Assembly (NCBI GenBank): GCA_015056085.1
Contig: SVHA01000002.1
Location: forward strand, 1 to 64,000
Source: Clostridiales bacterium
Lineage (GTDB): Bacteria; Bacillota; Clostridia; Christensenellales; Aristaeellaceae
Length of the DNA: 64,000 bases
Reading direction: 5' to 3'
Below the pieces are notes generated by a model, which saw only the letters and a program-made list of their open reading frames with translations, was not told where the DNA came from and did not search any database. Shown one piece after another: positions 27,084 through 37,261 of the stretch. Each line of letters starts with the position of its first letter. Position 1 is the stretch's first letter. A program made the translations under genes and the position numbers.

Positions 27084-27997
27084 GAAAAGAAACGGAACAG
27101 ACGGTGGAACCCCAAAGCCTCTGTCAGGGTGTGCTGGTGCGGGGATTCGGCGGCTTCTATGTGGCCAGTGACGAATCCGGCGCCGAGTTCACCCTCAGAT
27201 GCAAGAAGAAATTCCGCCGCATGAAAATGTCGCCTCTGGTGGGCGACGAGGTGCTGTTTCAGCCCGGGGAAGGGGAGGAACACGGCTGGCTGGAGGAAAT
27301 CCTTCCCCGGAAAACCGAGTGCCTGCGTCCGCCGGTGGCCAATGTGACGCTGCTGCTGATCGTGGTGGCGCCGGCGCCCGCCCCCGACCTGCTGCTGGTG
27401 GATCGCATGATGATCCGTGCCCGTCAGCAGGGCATGAAGGTGTGCCTGGTGGTGAACAAGTGCGACCTGGATGCCTCTTTGGCGCAGCAGATGCGCCTGC
27501 AGTACGCCGGGGCGGACTGCCCGGTGCTGGAAGTGAGCGCCCATGAGCACAAAGGCCTGGAAGACGTGCGATCCATGATGGCAGGGGAGACCTGCTGCTT
27601 CACCGGGCAATCCGGCGTGGGCAAAAGCACCATGATCAACGCCCTGCTGGGCCTGGAACTGGAAACGGGCGAAATCAGCCAGAAAATCCTCCGGGGGAAA
27701 AACACCACCCGCCACGCAGAACTGCTGCTGTCCGGCGGCCTGCGGGTGCTGGACACGGCCGGTTTCAGCCTGCTGGAACTGGACGGAAAAATGGAGCCTG
27801 TGCTCCTCAAGGAATTCTATCCCGAGTTTACGCCCCTGGAAGGGCAGTGCCGGTTCACCCCCTGCTACCATGACAAGGAGCCGGGATGTGCCGTCACCGC
27901 CTGTGTGGAAAAGGGAGAAATCAATCAGGAACGTGTAGAAAGATATCGTCTGCTGCTGGCGGATGTCAGGCAGACTTGGAGGGAACGATATGATTAA
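27080..27997 (+). CDS. rsgA: Small ribosomal subunit biogenesis GTPase RsgA
   Basis: A 305-residue circularly permuted GTPase that helps finish 30S subunits. Order seen: OB-fold N-terminal domain, NKCD (G4) before the P-loop GQSGVGKST (G1), DTAGFS (G3), then the zinc site CRFTPCYHDKEPGC. Starts in the prkC stop codon (ATGA). Confidence 0.96.
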   Translation: MRKETEQTVEPQSLCQGVLVRGFGGFYVASDESGAEFTLRCKKKFRRMKMSPLVGDEVLFQPGEGEEHGWLEEILPRKTECLRPPVANVTLLLIVVAPAPAPDLLLVDRMMIRARQQGMKVCLVVNKCDLDASLAQQMRLQYAGADCPVLEVSAHEHKGLEDVRSMMAGETCCFTGQSGVGKSTMINALLGLELETGEISQKILRGKNTTRHAELLLSGGLRVLDTAGFSLLELDGKMEPVLLKEFYPEFTPLEGQCRFTPCYHDKEPGCAVTACVEKGEINQERVERYRLLLADVRQTWRERYD

Positions 27998-28628
27998 GAT
28001 TGCACCGTCTGTATTGTCTGCGGACATCCTGAACATGGAGCGGGATGTCAACAAGATGCTGGAAGGTGGCGCTGACTGGATCCATGTGGATATCATGGAC
28101 GGCCACTTTGTGCCCAACCTCAGCTACGGCCCCTCTCTGGTGGAGGCGCTGCACAAGCGCTATCCCGAGGTGCCCCTGGATGTCCACCTGATGATGGACA
28201 ATCCCCAGTATTACATTGACCGCTTTGCCCGCAGCGGCGCTTCTGTGCTGACCATTCATGCCGAACTGCACGCTGATATTTCCGACACCCTGCGCCGTAT
28301 CCGTGCCAGGGGTATGATGTCCAGCATTGCTCTGCGCCCCGGCACCCCGGCGGAATCCATCCGCGGCTACCTGCCCCTGCTGGACATGGTGCTGGTGATG
28401 ACCGTGGAGCCCGGCTTTGGCGGTCAGCCCTTCAATGCCGGCATGGCCACGAAGGTGGCGGAAATCCGCAAGATGGGCTACACCGGCCTGATCGAAGTGG
28501 ACGGCGGCGTGTCTGTGAAGAATCTGCCCTACCTGCGGGAACTGGGCGTGGACGTGGCGGTGATGGGCAACAGCCTGTTCACCAGTGAAGATCCTCTGGG
28601 CGACATGGAGAAGATTCACCAGATGTAA
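27990..28628 (+). CDS. rpe: Ribulose-phosphate 3-epimerase
   Basis: A 212-residue TIM-barrel enzyme of the pentose phosphate pathway. HVDIMDGHFVPN carries metal ligands, VEPGFGGQPF and VDGGVS bind phosphate. ATG 27990 follows GGAGGG and overlaps the rsgA stop by 8 bases. Last gene of the priA run; unlike Bacillus, no thiN follows. A terminator stands directly after. Confidence 0.96.
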   Translation: MIKIAPSVLSADILNMERDVNKMLEGGADWIHVDIMDGHFVPNLSYGPSLVEALHKRYPEVPLDVHLMMDNPQYYIDRFARSGASVLTIHAELHADISDTLRRIRARGMMSSIALRPGTPAESIRGYLPLLDMVLVMTVEPGFGGQPFNAGMATKVAEIRKMGYTGLIEVDGGVSVKNLPYLRELGVDVAVMGNSLFTSEDPLGDMEKIHQM

Positions 28629-28644
28629 GAAGGTATCTGCATCG

Positions 28645-28680
28645 CCTCCCGGGGGCATACTGCTTCCGGGAGGTGCTTTT
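28645..28680 (+). terminator. Terminator of the priA-rpe operon
   Basis: CCTCCCGG (28645-28652), 13-base loop, CCGGGAGG (28666-28673), TGCTTTT. Confidence 0.75.
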
Positions 28681-28842
28681 ATGCAGGAAAACCAGAAGCA
28701 TCAGCAGAGGAATCAGCCGAAGGAGCAGCATCTGTTCGCCCCGGTGAAAAGAAAAAAGTCCATGACCCGCAGATGGAGCGTTTCATCCTGACCTGAAAAG
28801 GGTATATATCTTACACCAAACTATGCAAAGGAGGCACTGCGT

Positions 28843-29106
28843 ATGTCCTGTGTTGTGAATGTGACCGGCGGCGTGCTGGAGCAGGCGGAAATCGACGCCT
28901 ACATCCATCGGGCCAAGGAGAAGTTCGGCAAGGAGCCCTTCGGCATGGATATTCATGTCGATGGCGATTTTGTGGAGCTGTCCTATGATTTCGGCAATCA
29001 GCCCTTCCAGCGCATCCGCCGCATCACCGGGTATCTGGTGGGAACGCTGGATCGCTTCAATAATGCCAAGCGGGCTGAAGAGGCCGATCGTGTGAAGCAC
29101 TGCTGA
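28843..29106 (+). CDS. Small protein with an anaerobic ribonucleotide reductase-like tail
   Basis: An 87-residue protein, well supported by AAAGGAGG before ATG 28843 and by a codon pattern like its neighbours. The C-terminal stretch (about 57-87, RITGYLVGTLDRFNNAKRAEEADR) resembles the end of anaerobic ribonucleotide reductase NrdD, where RVTGYL and NNAKREEWKDRV-like strings flank the glycyl-radical region, but no radical glycine loop is present. The N-terminal half has no recognised motif. It may be a stand-alone NrdD-tail-like protein, as annotated in some Clostridia; function unknown. Repeat palindromes begin at its stop. Confidence 0.6.
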   Translation: MSCVVNVTGGVLEQAEIDAYIHRAKEKFGKEPFGMDIHVDGDFVELSYDFGNQPFQRIRRITGYLVGTLDRFNNAKRAEEADRVKHC

Positions 29107-29238
29107 CCAGGGGGCTTTGCCCCCTGGACCCCCAGCAGGGGCGCTGCCCCTGCACCCCTTTTGCGGGGCGTTGCCCCGCACCCCAGCAGGGGCTCTGCCC
29201 CTGCACCCCGCAAGGGCCATTGGCCCTTGACCCATCAC

Positions 29239-29271
29239 CCGGAAATCCTGACGGATTTCCGGGGATTTTTT
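29239..29271 (+). terminator. Type-2 repeat terminator
   Basis: CCGGAAATCC, TGAC loop, GGATTTCCGG, then GGATTTTTTG. Strong Rho-independent form. Confidence 0.85.
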
Positions 29272-29602
29272 GTTGGTAGGATGATATCCTGCATGTTGAC
29301 TGTTGTGGGGCAACCAGGGGGCTTTCCGATCGGTCCGCCTCCGCTTCGCTCCGGAAACTCGCCTTCGGCGACTGCCCACTGGGCAGTTCGTTTCCCCTGG
29401 ACCCCTTCGGCTTGACCTCTACCGGCAGTCTTGAGCAAGCAACAAAGGAAAAACCGTTCCTCCAACAAGCAGGTTACAACCCTAAACAAGAGATGGGACT
29501 CCGAAGGTTTCCAAAGGGCGATCGGAAAGCCCTTTGGTCGCCCGTGAGGGCGAAACCCTCCCTTGCATGTAAAACTATGCCATTAAGGAAAAAGCGTGCA
29601 AC

Positions 29603-30000
29603 GGCACAAAGAAAAGCCCCCTCCGGGAGGGGGCTCCGCCGTCAGGCGGTGGGGGAGCCTGCGGGCGTAGCGGGTATGACCCTTTGCAAGGGGTAGTGTT
29701 TGTTGGGTGTTCTTTCTCAAGACTGAGAAAGAACCAAAGAGGGCCAGAGGGGGTGTCTCAATTCATCCCACCCGGAGACACCCCCTCTGGACTCCCCCCT
29801 TTCCCCCTGTCTTGTGAGGGTTATTGGGTTGAGTTACCCTCAAACGCCTCGCGGGGGCGGCCCGTTTCGGGGTCGCTCCGATGGAGTCCGTGTGCGGCGA
29901 CGGAGCGCCGCACGCCGGAACTGTCGTAGAGTAGCGGGTACGAGGTGTGCTTCGGTTTGTTGCCGGAGCAAAGTCAACTCACAAGGATGCAGACCGAAGG
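29603..30000 (+). repeat. Structured dispersed element, copy 2 of 3
   Basis: About 398 bp, near-identical to 7432-7828 over its whole length. The 16-bp stem is at 29744-29759 and 29775-29790 with the same loop ATTCATCCCACCCG. The junctions at both ends match copy 1: GGCACAAAG at the left and GCAGACCGAAGG at the right, followed by a GATCGG module. Confidence 0.8.
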
Positions 30001-30372
30001 TTTCCAAAGGGCGATCGGAAAGCCCTTTGGTCGCCCGTGAGGGCGAAACCCCACCTCGCATAAAAGCATAGCCTGAAAGGGAAAACCTACATAAAGACAA
30101 TCCCCCAAGCCCGTCAGGGCTTGGGGTGATGGGTCAAGGGGCAATGGCCCTTGCGGGGGTGTCGGGGGCAGCGCCCCCACTGGGGTGCGGGGCAACGCCC
30201 CGCTGATGGGTCAAGGGGCAATGGCCCTTGCGGGGGTGTCGGGGGCAGCGCCCCCGACCGGGGTGCAGGGGAAGAGCCCCTGCTGGGGGTGTCGGGGGCA
30301 GCGCCCCCAACTGGGTTTCCAAAGGGCAACGACCTTTGGTGCACAACTTTGCCGAAACAGGGCGAAAAATAG

Positions 30373-31917
<1,545 letters not shown>

Positions 31918-32050
31918 GCGGGGCGCTGCCCCTGCACCCCACCAAAGGGCTTTGCCCTTTGGAAACCCTTTCGTGGGGCTCCGCCCCACACCCCAGTCGG
32001 GGGCGCTGCCCCCGACACCCCCGCAAGGGGCATTGCCCCTTGACCCATTG

Positions 32051-32086
32051 CCCGGAAATCCTGATGGATTTCCGGGGTGTTTTTGT
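32051..32086 (+). terminator. Type-2 repeat terminator after guaB
   Basis: CCCGGAAATCC, TGAT, GGATTTCCGGG, then GTGTTTTTG. Perfect 11-bp stem. Confidence 0.85.
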
Positions 32087-32403
32087 TTTGGGTAGTCTGA
32101 TGGATTTGGCTTGTCTGTTCTGAAGCAACCAGGGGGCTTTCCGATCGCCCCCTGGACCCCTTCGGTCTGCATCCTTGTAAGTAGACTTTCCCGAATCGAT
32201 GAAAACCGTTCCCTCAACAAACAGGTTAATATCCCTTCATCCGGAGGGGCGCCGAAGGTTTCCAAAGGGCGATCGGAAAGCCCTTTGGTCGCCCGTGAGG
32301 GCGAAATCCCACCTTGCACATAGAATTTTGCCGTTTCTACGCCTATACCTGCAACATCCTTTTGCCGGATGAACCAGGGGGCTTTCCGATCGCCCCCTGG
32401 ACC

Positions 32404-32797
32404 CCTTCGGTCTGCATCCTTGTGAGTTGACTTTGCTCCGGCAACAAACCGAAGCACGCTTCGTACCCGCTCCTCCACAACAGTTCCGGCGTGCGGCGCT
32501 CCGTCGCCGCACACGGACTCCATCGGAGCGACCCTGAAACGGGCCGCCCCCGCGAGGCGTTTGTGGGTCAGTCAACAAAATAACTCGCACAAGATAGAGG
32601 GAAAGGGGGGAGTCCAGAGGGGGTGTCTCCGGGTGGGATGAATTGAGACACCCCCTCTGGCCCTCTTTGGTTCTTTCTCAGGCCTGAGAAAGAACAATCA
32701 TCAGGCGCTACCCCTTGCAAGAGGTCATACCCGCAGCACCGCAGGCTCCCCCACCGCCTGACGGCGTAGCCCCCTTTACACAAGGGGCCCTTTGGTT
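32404..32797 (-). repeat. Structured dispersed element, copy 3 of 3 (inverted)
   Basis: About 394 bp on the minus strand. The 16-bp stem appears at 32614-32629 and 32645-32660. The end near 32797 diverges from copies 1 and 2 (AAAGGGCCCCTTGTG in place of GCACAAAGAAAAGC), the rest is close. Confidence 0.75.
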
Positions 32798-32961
32798 ATC
32801 CGTTGCAAACCTATTCGTTCCTCCAACAAACAGGCTAAAAGCACCTCCATCCGGAGGGAGCCCGAAGGTTTCCAAAGGGCGATCGGAAAGCCCTTTGGTC
32901 GCCCGTGAGGGCGAAACCCTCACCTCGCATAACAAAACATCATGTAAGGAAAATCCTACAT

Positions 32962-32993
32962 ACAAACAATCCCCCAAGCCCTTGGGCTTGGGG
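32962..32993 (-). terminator. Type-1 repeat terminator of the E2-like gene
   Basis: On the minus strand CCCCAAGCCC, AA, GGGCTTGGGG, then GATTGTTTG. It stands about 190 bases after the stop codon. Confidence 0.6.
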
Positions 32994-33182
32994 TGAAGGG
33001 TCAAGGGGCAATGCCCCTTGCGGGGGTGTCGGGGGCAGGGCCCCCGACCGGGGTTCAGGGGCGGCGCCCCTGGTGGGGGCGGTGGGGGCAAAGCCCCCAC
33101 CCAGGGGTGTCGGGGGCAAAGCCCCCACCTGGGTTTCCAAAGGGGAAAGCCCTTTGGTGGGGTGCAGGGGCAACGCCCCGCA

Positions 33183-34103
33183 TTAAGCAGATTGTTCCGC
33201 AGATTCTTCCTTGGCGGCGGGCTGTACCTTGGGCACATGATACTCCAGCCCGGGCTCGTAGCGCACAGACTCCGGCGGGACTTCCAGCAGCTCGGGGTGA
33301 GCCATATACTTGTTCATGGAGGCGAAGAATCCCGCATAGTGGGCGCCGGAGCAGACACGCTCGTCGGCTGTAATGCCAATGGGCAGCCAGCGCTTCATCT
33401 TCGCATTGCCCTTGGCATCCACCACCGCAGAGCGTTCCACCGTGCCCATGCCGAAGAACAGGCTGGTGGAGCCGAAATTATAAATGTGGTGGTTGACGTG
33501 GTGCAGGCCGATGGAAGCGTTGTTGGTGATGTACATGGAGGTATGGAAGGGCAGTTCGTCCAACAGGGCGCCGGGGCACAGACCATAGCGGTCCAGAAGA
33601 CGCACCAGCCCGATGACTGCCGTGGGCAGACCGGGCACACCCAGCAGCACACGCACCAGCTTGTCCACAAAATTCAGGTTGGTTTCACCACGGTTGGCGT
33701 TCACCACAGCATTCATGCGGTCACGCACGTCAAAGAGGGTGTCGGAAGGATCAAACTTGATCTTCACAGCGGTTTCGCCGGCAGCGGCATCGTGGGGATC
33801 CTTGAGCATGGTGAAGGACACGGTGCAGTTGTTGCGGGCGTAGAACTGCTTGTTCATGATGTAGCGGTTGATTTCCGGGTGCTCGCTCACGGCACGCACG
33901 AAGGCCGCCACGATGATATTCATGAAGGTGATTTTTTCATCCCGGGCGCCAAGAGCCGCAATGTAGCGGGCGAGGGCTTCATAATCCAGCTTGTGCTGCA
34001 GGAACACCTGGGCGTCGCAGCGCATGGGCATCAGGTAGGGGGTGATGCGGACGATGGGGTCAATGGAAGACACCCGGCGGCCGTCAGGTCTATGACCAAA
34101 CAT
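33183..34103 (-). CDS. 2-oxoacid dehydrogenase E2/CAT-like acyltransferase domain protein
   Basis: A 306-residue single-domain relative of the E2 (lipoate acyltransferase) catalytic core and chloramphenicol acetyltransferase; there is no lipoyl or subunit-binding domain. The C-terminal motif, DHRxxDG in true E2 enzymes, reads DERVCSG here (Asp247-Gly253), so the catalytic histidine and aspartate are both changed. Other fold features remain, such as FMNIIVAAFVRAV and the SMYITNNASIG strand. No dehydrogenase genes are near. It may act on an unknown acyl substrate with altered chemistry or be noncatalytic. ATG 34103 with AAAGGGA upstream. Confidence 0.7.
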   Translation of the reverse strand: MFGHRPDGRRVSSIDPIVRITPYLMPMRCDAQVFLQHKLDYEALARYIAALGARDEKITFMNIIVAAFVRAVSEHPEINRYIMNKQFYARNNCTVSFTMLKDPHDAAAGETAVKIKFDPSDTLFDVRDRMNAVVNANRGETNLNFVDKLVRVLLGVPGLPTAVIGLVRLLDRYGLCPGALLDELPFHTSMYITNNASIGLHHVNHHIYNFGSTSLFFGMGTVERSAVVDAKGNAKMKRWLPIGITADERVCSGAHYAGFFASMNKYMAHPELLEVPPESVRYEPGLEYHVPKVQPAAKEESAEQSA

Positions 34104-34178
34104 GGAATCATCCCTTTCGTATCTTTCGTCTCAAGCAGCCTGCCAATATGAACACAACATGAACACGCCGCTGATATT

Positions 34179-34206
34179 ATTTTACCATGAATGCGGCATT
34201 TGTCAA
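34179..34206 (-). promoter_or_regulatory. Promoter of the E2-like gene
   Basis: On the minus strand TTGACA (34201-34206), 16 bp, TAAAAT (34179-34184). The -35 is perfect. Confidence 0.55.
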
Positions 34207-34222
34207 TCAATCGGCAAAAAAT

Positions 34223-34459
34223 TCAAATCATCACGTCCACCAGAATGACGTCATCGCCGATTTTGCAGATGTTTTCCCAGGGGATGACAATGCCGCAGCG
34301 CTCGCCCCTAATCATGGCGGACAGGCAGAATTCCCCCGGCACCACCAGCGCCGTCACCCGGCCTTCCGCCGGGCAGAATTCCAGGTCCATTGGGCGGCCC
34401 AGACAGTGGCCGTCTCTGGTGTTGATGACATCCTTTTGGCGCAGTTCGCTCAGGCTCAT
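34223..34459 (-). CDS. YlmC/YmxH-family PRC-barrel protein
   Basis: A 78-residue PRC-barrel protein. It shows the family layout: MSLSELRQKDVINTRDG, GRPMDLEF, a turn to LVVPGEF and the ending IPWENICKIGDDVILVDV. Family members are sporulation-associated in Bacillus and Clostridia, with unknown biochemistry. I start at 34459, seven bases after GGAGGTG; an ATG three codons earlier lies in that site. Confidence 0.85.
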   Translation of the reverse strand: MSLSELRQKDVINTRDGHCLGRPMDLEFCPAEGRVTALVVPGEFCLSAMIRGERCGIVIPWENICKIGDDVILVDVMI

Positions 34460-34509
34460 GGCGCACACCTCCCCGGAAAAGGCTATGCTCCGGCGCTGCG
34501 GTGCAGACC

Positions 34510-34538
34510 TTGACGGCTCAAAATCCCCGTGTTATGAT
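34510..34538 (+). promoter_or_regulatory. Promoter of the transglutaminase-like gene
   Basis: TTGACG (34510-34515), 17 bp, TATGAT (34533-34538). Confidence 0.6.
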
Positions 34539-34571
34539 GAAGGCATCACCACGCCGGAAAGGAGCCCGGGC

Positions 34572-35273
34572 ATGAATATCACCCATCGGGAAATGCTGGC
34601 GCAATATTTGCACGGGCTGCATCATAACCGGGTCTTTCAGGCGGATTTCACCCTGACGCCGCCCTTTTCCAGCCCTCTCAACCGGGAAAATCTGCGGGAA
34701 ATGCTGAGCCTCTGCCTGCCCATGGCCCAGGAAATGACCACCCAAATGCGCCGGGAGCGAAACGGCGCCTGGCGGGTGCAGGTGAAGTGGCACGGCCGCC
34801 TGGGGGCCAGTATTGCGGAGAAATGGCGAACCGGCGCCCCGCTGACTGACAGGGAGCAGCAGGTGCTGAACAGGGCGCAGATGCTGGTTTGCGATATGCC
34901 AAAGGGCACGGACAGCGAGCGCATCACCTGGCTGGCCCAGCGGCTGCATCAGTCGGCAGTGTATGAGGATCCGCCTCTGGGCACACAGGCCCATCGCCGG
35001 GCGGTGGACGCCGCTGCCGTGCTGCTGGAGGGCCGGGGGAACTGTCAGGCCTTTGCGGATGCCTTCTGCCTGTTGGCGGCGCTGTGCGGATTCACCGCTG
35101 AATGCCGCTGCGGATTCAAAAACCGCCTGCTGCACCTGTGGAACGAGGTGGAAACGCCGGAGGGTACGCTTGCGGTGGATGCGGTGGAAGGCAGCGTGTA
35201 TTTCGAAAAAGTGCCGGAGGCACTTTTTCGAGGCTTTGCACTCCGTCACTGTCAGGGCCGCAAGCAGCCCTGA
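34572..35273 (+). CDS. Transglutaminase-like cysteine protease-fold protein, C-terminus made by a repeat
   Basis: A 233-residue protein with a transglutaminase core. The triad can be placed: Cys in GRGNCQAFADAF, His in LLHLWNEVE and Asp in LAVDAVEGS. No signal peptide is visible. Codons after about residue 210 lie wholly inside a dispersed repeat (35203-35393), so the ending LFRGFALRHCQGRKQP was contributed by that repeat and the native C-terminus may be missing. ATG 34572 follows AAAGGAG. Role unknown; relatives act as peptidases or amidases. Possibly still functional because the triad is upstream of the junction. Confidence 0.75.
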   Translation: MNITHREMLAQYLHGLHHNRVFQADFTLTPPFSSPLNRENLREMLSLCLPMAQEMTTQMRRERNGAWRVQVKWHGRLGASIAEKWRTGAPLTDREQQVLNRAQMLVCDMPKGTDSERITWLAQRLHQSAVYEDPPLGTQAHRRAVDAAAVLLEGRGNCQAFADAFCLLAALCGFTAECRCGFKNRLLHLWNEVETPEGTLAVDAVEGSVYFEKVPEALFRGFALRHCQGRKQP

Positions 35274-35393
35274 AGGCCGTGACTCCGTGTAAGGAAGCGA
35301 TTTTGCAAGCAAAATCGCACGAAAATCGCCGCACAGGGGCTTCGCCCCGTTGAATCGCCCTGAGGGGGCTCGCCGATTTGCGATTGGAAGTTG
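35203..35393 (+). repeat. Second dispersed repeat family, copy 2
   Basis: Matches 17490-17679 in inverted orientation: TCGAAAAAGTGCC hairpin, CACTCCGTCACTGTCAGGGC, GCAAGCAGCCCTGA, CCGTGTAAGGAAGCGATTT, ACAGGGGCTTCGCCCCGT. The first 70 bases overlap the end of the transglutaminase-like gene. Confidence 0.75.
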
Positions 35394-35440
35394 GAGGGCT
35401 TGCGAGCCCTCCAACACCTCCCGGAGAGATTGAAAATGTG

Positions 35441-35472
35441 AAGCCGACCTGTTTTCAGGCCGGCTTTTTTTG
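35441..35472 (+). terminator. Terminator between convergent genes
   Basis: GCCGACCTG, TTTT, CAGGCCGGC, then TTTTTTTG. Probably serves the transglutaminase-like gene; it may also stop transcription from rnz on the other strand. Confidence 0.85.
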
Positions 35473-35487
35473 TCTTCATTCAGTTGC

Positions 35488-36396
35488 TCACCGCTGGGGA
35501 AACCGGAGCGTCCAGGTCATCAGGTCCTGGGCACAAAAAGTATCTGGGAAAACTTCCTGCGCCAGGGGAAGGAATTCCTCCGGGTCTTCAATGCAGGTGG
35601 AGAAGTGGGTCAGCGCCAGGGCTTTGGTGCCGGCGTCCCGGGCCAGGGCGGCGGATTCCCGGTAGAGGGAATGGTGATTCTTCTTCGCCTGGGGCATCTT
35701 GTCGTCGGAGCCGTACATTCCTTCCAGGAACATCAGGTCGGTTTCATAGCCGTACTGGGCAATGGCGCCCACCGGGCGGGTGTCGGTGCAATAAAGGAAG
35801 GACAGGCCCCTGCGGGGCTCGCCGGATACCTGCTGACGGGTCACAGTGCAGCCGTCCACAGTCACATCCTGCCCCTGCTGGAGCAGTTTCCACATCGATT
35901 GGGGGACATTCAGCGCCTGCGCCTTTTCCGGGGAGAAGGCGGCGGGGCGGTGCAGATCAAACCGGTAGCCCAGGCAGGGCATTCCGTGATCCAGCGCAAA
36001 GCAGTTGATTTCCAGCCCGATGGCTGAGAAGGTCTCGCCGGGGGTCAATTCGTGAACAATCACCTGGAAGGGCAGTTGGGGGCAAATCACCCGCAGCCCG
36101 GCCACCACGGCCTTCAGCCCCACAGGGCCCCAGATGTGTACCGGCTCGGTGCGGGGCGTTTTGGCGATGGACAGCAGGAAGCCTGGCAGTCCGCCGCAGT
36201 GATCGGCATGGAAATGGGTGATGAGGATATGGTCCACCGTCACAAAGCCCCAGCCCAGACGGCGCACGGCGGTCTGGGTGCCTTCGCCGCAGTCCACCAG
36301 CAGCAGACGACCATTCACCCGCACATACAGGCTGGAAAGCCCCCGATCCGGCATGGGCAGTGAGCCGCCGGTACCCAGGGTGCAAAGATCGATCAT
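35488..36396 (-). CDS. rnz: Ribonuclease Z
   Basis: A 302-residue metallo-beta-lactamase-fold nuclease that matures tRNA 3' ends. The zinc motif is THFHADHCGG; PDRGLSS and TDTRPV are typical, and HSLYRESA and LTHFST bear further histidines. I chose ATG 36396, nine bases from GGAGG; ATG 36402 is too close. A short C-terminal tail ends the usual length for bacterial RNase Z. Confidence 0.92.
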   Translation of the reverse strand: MIDLCTLGTGGSLPMPDRGLSSLYVRVNGRLLLVDCGEGTQTAVRRLGWGFVTVDHILITHFHADHCGGLPGFLLSIAKTPRTEPVHIWGPVGLKAVVAGLRVICPQLPFQVIVHELTPGETFSAIGLEINCFALDHGMPCLGYRFDLHRPAAFSPEKAQALNVPQSMWKLLQQGQDVTVDGCTVTRQQVSGEPRRGLSFLYCTDTRPVGAIAQYGYETDLMFLEGMYGSDDKMPQAKKNHHSLYRESAALARDAGTKALALTHFSTCIEDPEEFLPLAQEVFPDTFCAQDLMTWTLRFPQR

Positions 36397-36460
36397 GGAC
36401 ATAGTCCTCCCCATTCGTTACTTCGGTGTGTATTCGCCGTGTGGACGAAAAAATCCTGCA

Positions 36461-36491
36461 AACAAAAAGCGGCCCGCCGCAGGGGCAGGCC
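36461..36491 (-). terminator. thiT terminator
   Basis: On the minus strand GGCCTGCC, CCTGC, GGCGGGCC, then GCTTTTTGTTTG. Confidence 0.8.
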
Positions 36492-36509
36492 GGATGGGGT
36501 GGGGGAGAA

Positions 36510-37199
36510 TCAGCCCCGCATGATCTTCATCACACGCTTGCCCACGATGACGGCAAGGACGATGCAGATGATGGTGTCGGGGATCAGGTAGGTGCCGTTG
36601 TACACCAGGGACGCCCAGGGGGCAGTCTCCCAGTAGAGGATGCCCGCCAGCGTGGCAGACAGGGCACGACCCAGTGCAGCCACCACCATGCAGGCGTACA
36701 GGCTCCACTTGTTCCAGCTCTTGGGCAGAACGGTGTGCAGGCCCGCCAGACCGATCATGGCAAAGGCGATGGGGTAGTCCAGCAGGAACTGGATGGGATG
36801 GACAAAGAAGCCGCCCTGCAGGTACTGCAGCAGGCCGTAGGCAGCGCCCGCCAGCAGGCCGGGGCCCACGCCGTAGGCAGCGGCAAAGAGCATCAGCGGC
36901 AGCATGGACGCCAGCGTCACAGAGCCGCCCTGGGGCATGGAGTACACCTTGATGTAGCTCAGCACGAAGGACAGGGCGATGGACAGGGCGGCGAAGGCCA
37001 GGGACTTGGCGGTCCAGCGCTTGCGGGAATGGCTCACGCCGACCATGATCGCCGCCAGCAGCACGATGGCGATCAGGGTGATCCAGCCGGTGGCGCCCAC
37101 ATCGGCCACACGACCGGTCAGTTCTTCCCAGAAGGTGGGCTCGGTCTCGACGACGGCTTCCGCCTCGTCAGCAAATGCACGGGGAATCAGGTTCAACAT
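36510..37199 (-). CDS. thiT: Energy-coupled thiamine transporter S component ThiT
   Basis: A 229-residue membrane protein with about six helices after a 50-residue N-terminal segment that carries an additional helix (WITLIAIVLLAAIMVGV). The thiamine-binding signature YSMPQGGSVTLASMLPLM matches ThiT. ThiT works with a shared ECF AAT module encoded elsewhere. ATG 37199 follows AAAGGAGG. The upstream TPP riboswitch confirms the substrate. Confidence 0.93.
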   Translation of the reverse strand: MLNLIPRAFADEAEAVVETEPTFWEELTGRVADVGATGWITLIAIVLLAAIMVGVSHSRKRWTAKSLAFAALSIALSFVLSYIKVYSMPQGGSVTLASMLPLMLFAAAYGVGPGLLAGAAYGLLQYLQGGFFVHPIQFLLDYPIAFAMIGLAGLHTVLPKSWNKWSLYACMVVAALGRALSATLAGILYWETAPWASLVYNGTYLIPDTIICIVLAVIVGKRVMKIMRG

Positions 37200-37261
37200 G
37201 GGAAAATCCTCCTTTGCGACGCATCCTGTTGGCAACGGGGTTTGCCCCGCACCTTACGCAA

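Larger units (their letters stand above)
29107..30345. repeat. Mosaic repeat block with structured element copy 2
   Basis: Palindromes run directly from the stop codon, then a CCGGAAATCC terminator (29239-29262). The centre has the inverted CCAGGGGGC/GATCGG module with the 60-bp hairpin cassette (about 29313-29400), a CCAAAGGGC/GATCGG module, and the roughly 395-bp structured element (29603-30000). The right part is a left-facing CCCCAAGCCC hairpin (about 30102-30127) and palindromes to about 30340, adjoining the guaB promoter rather than a minus-strand gene. No gene is supported. Confidence 0.85.
31918..33182. repeat. Mosaic repeat block with inverted structured element copy 3
   Basis: Palindromes start at the guaB stop and lead to a CCCGGAAATCC terminator (32051-32076). 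The centre has CCAGGGGGC/GATCGG and CCAAAGGGC/GATCGG modules, a GACTTTCCCGAATCGATGAAAA spacer also seen at about 3859-3883, and the structured element in minus orientation (32404-32797). A left-facing CCCCAAGCCC hairpin and palindromes then reach the minus-strand stop at 33183. No gene is supported. Confidence 0.85.

Noticed and set aside
28681-28791. A 36-codon frame after rpe beginning ATGCAGGAAAACC.
   Set aside because: It starts directly in the terminator's T tract, with no ribosome-binding site and low-complexity composition.
32111-32323. Short frames in the 31.9-33.2 kb block.
   Set aside because: They belong to the repeat modules and recur in other blocks in different frames.
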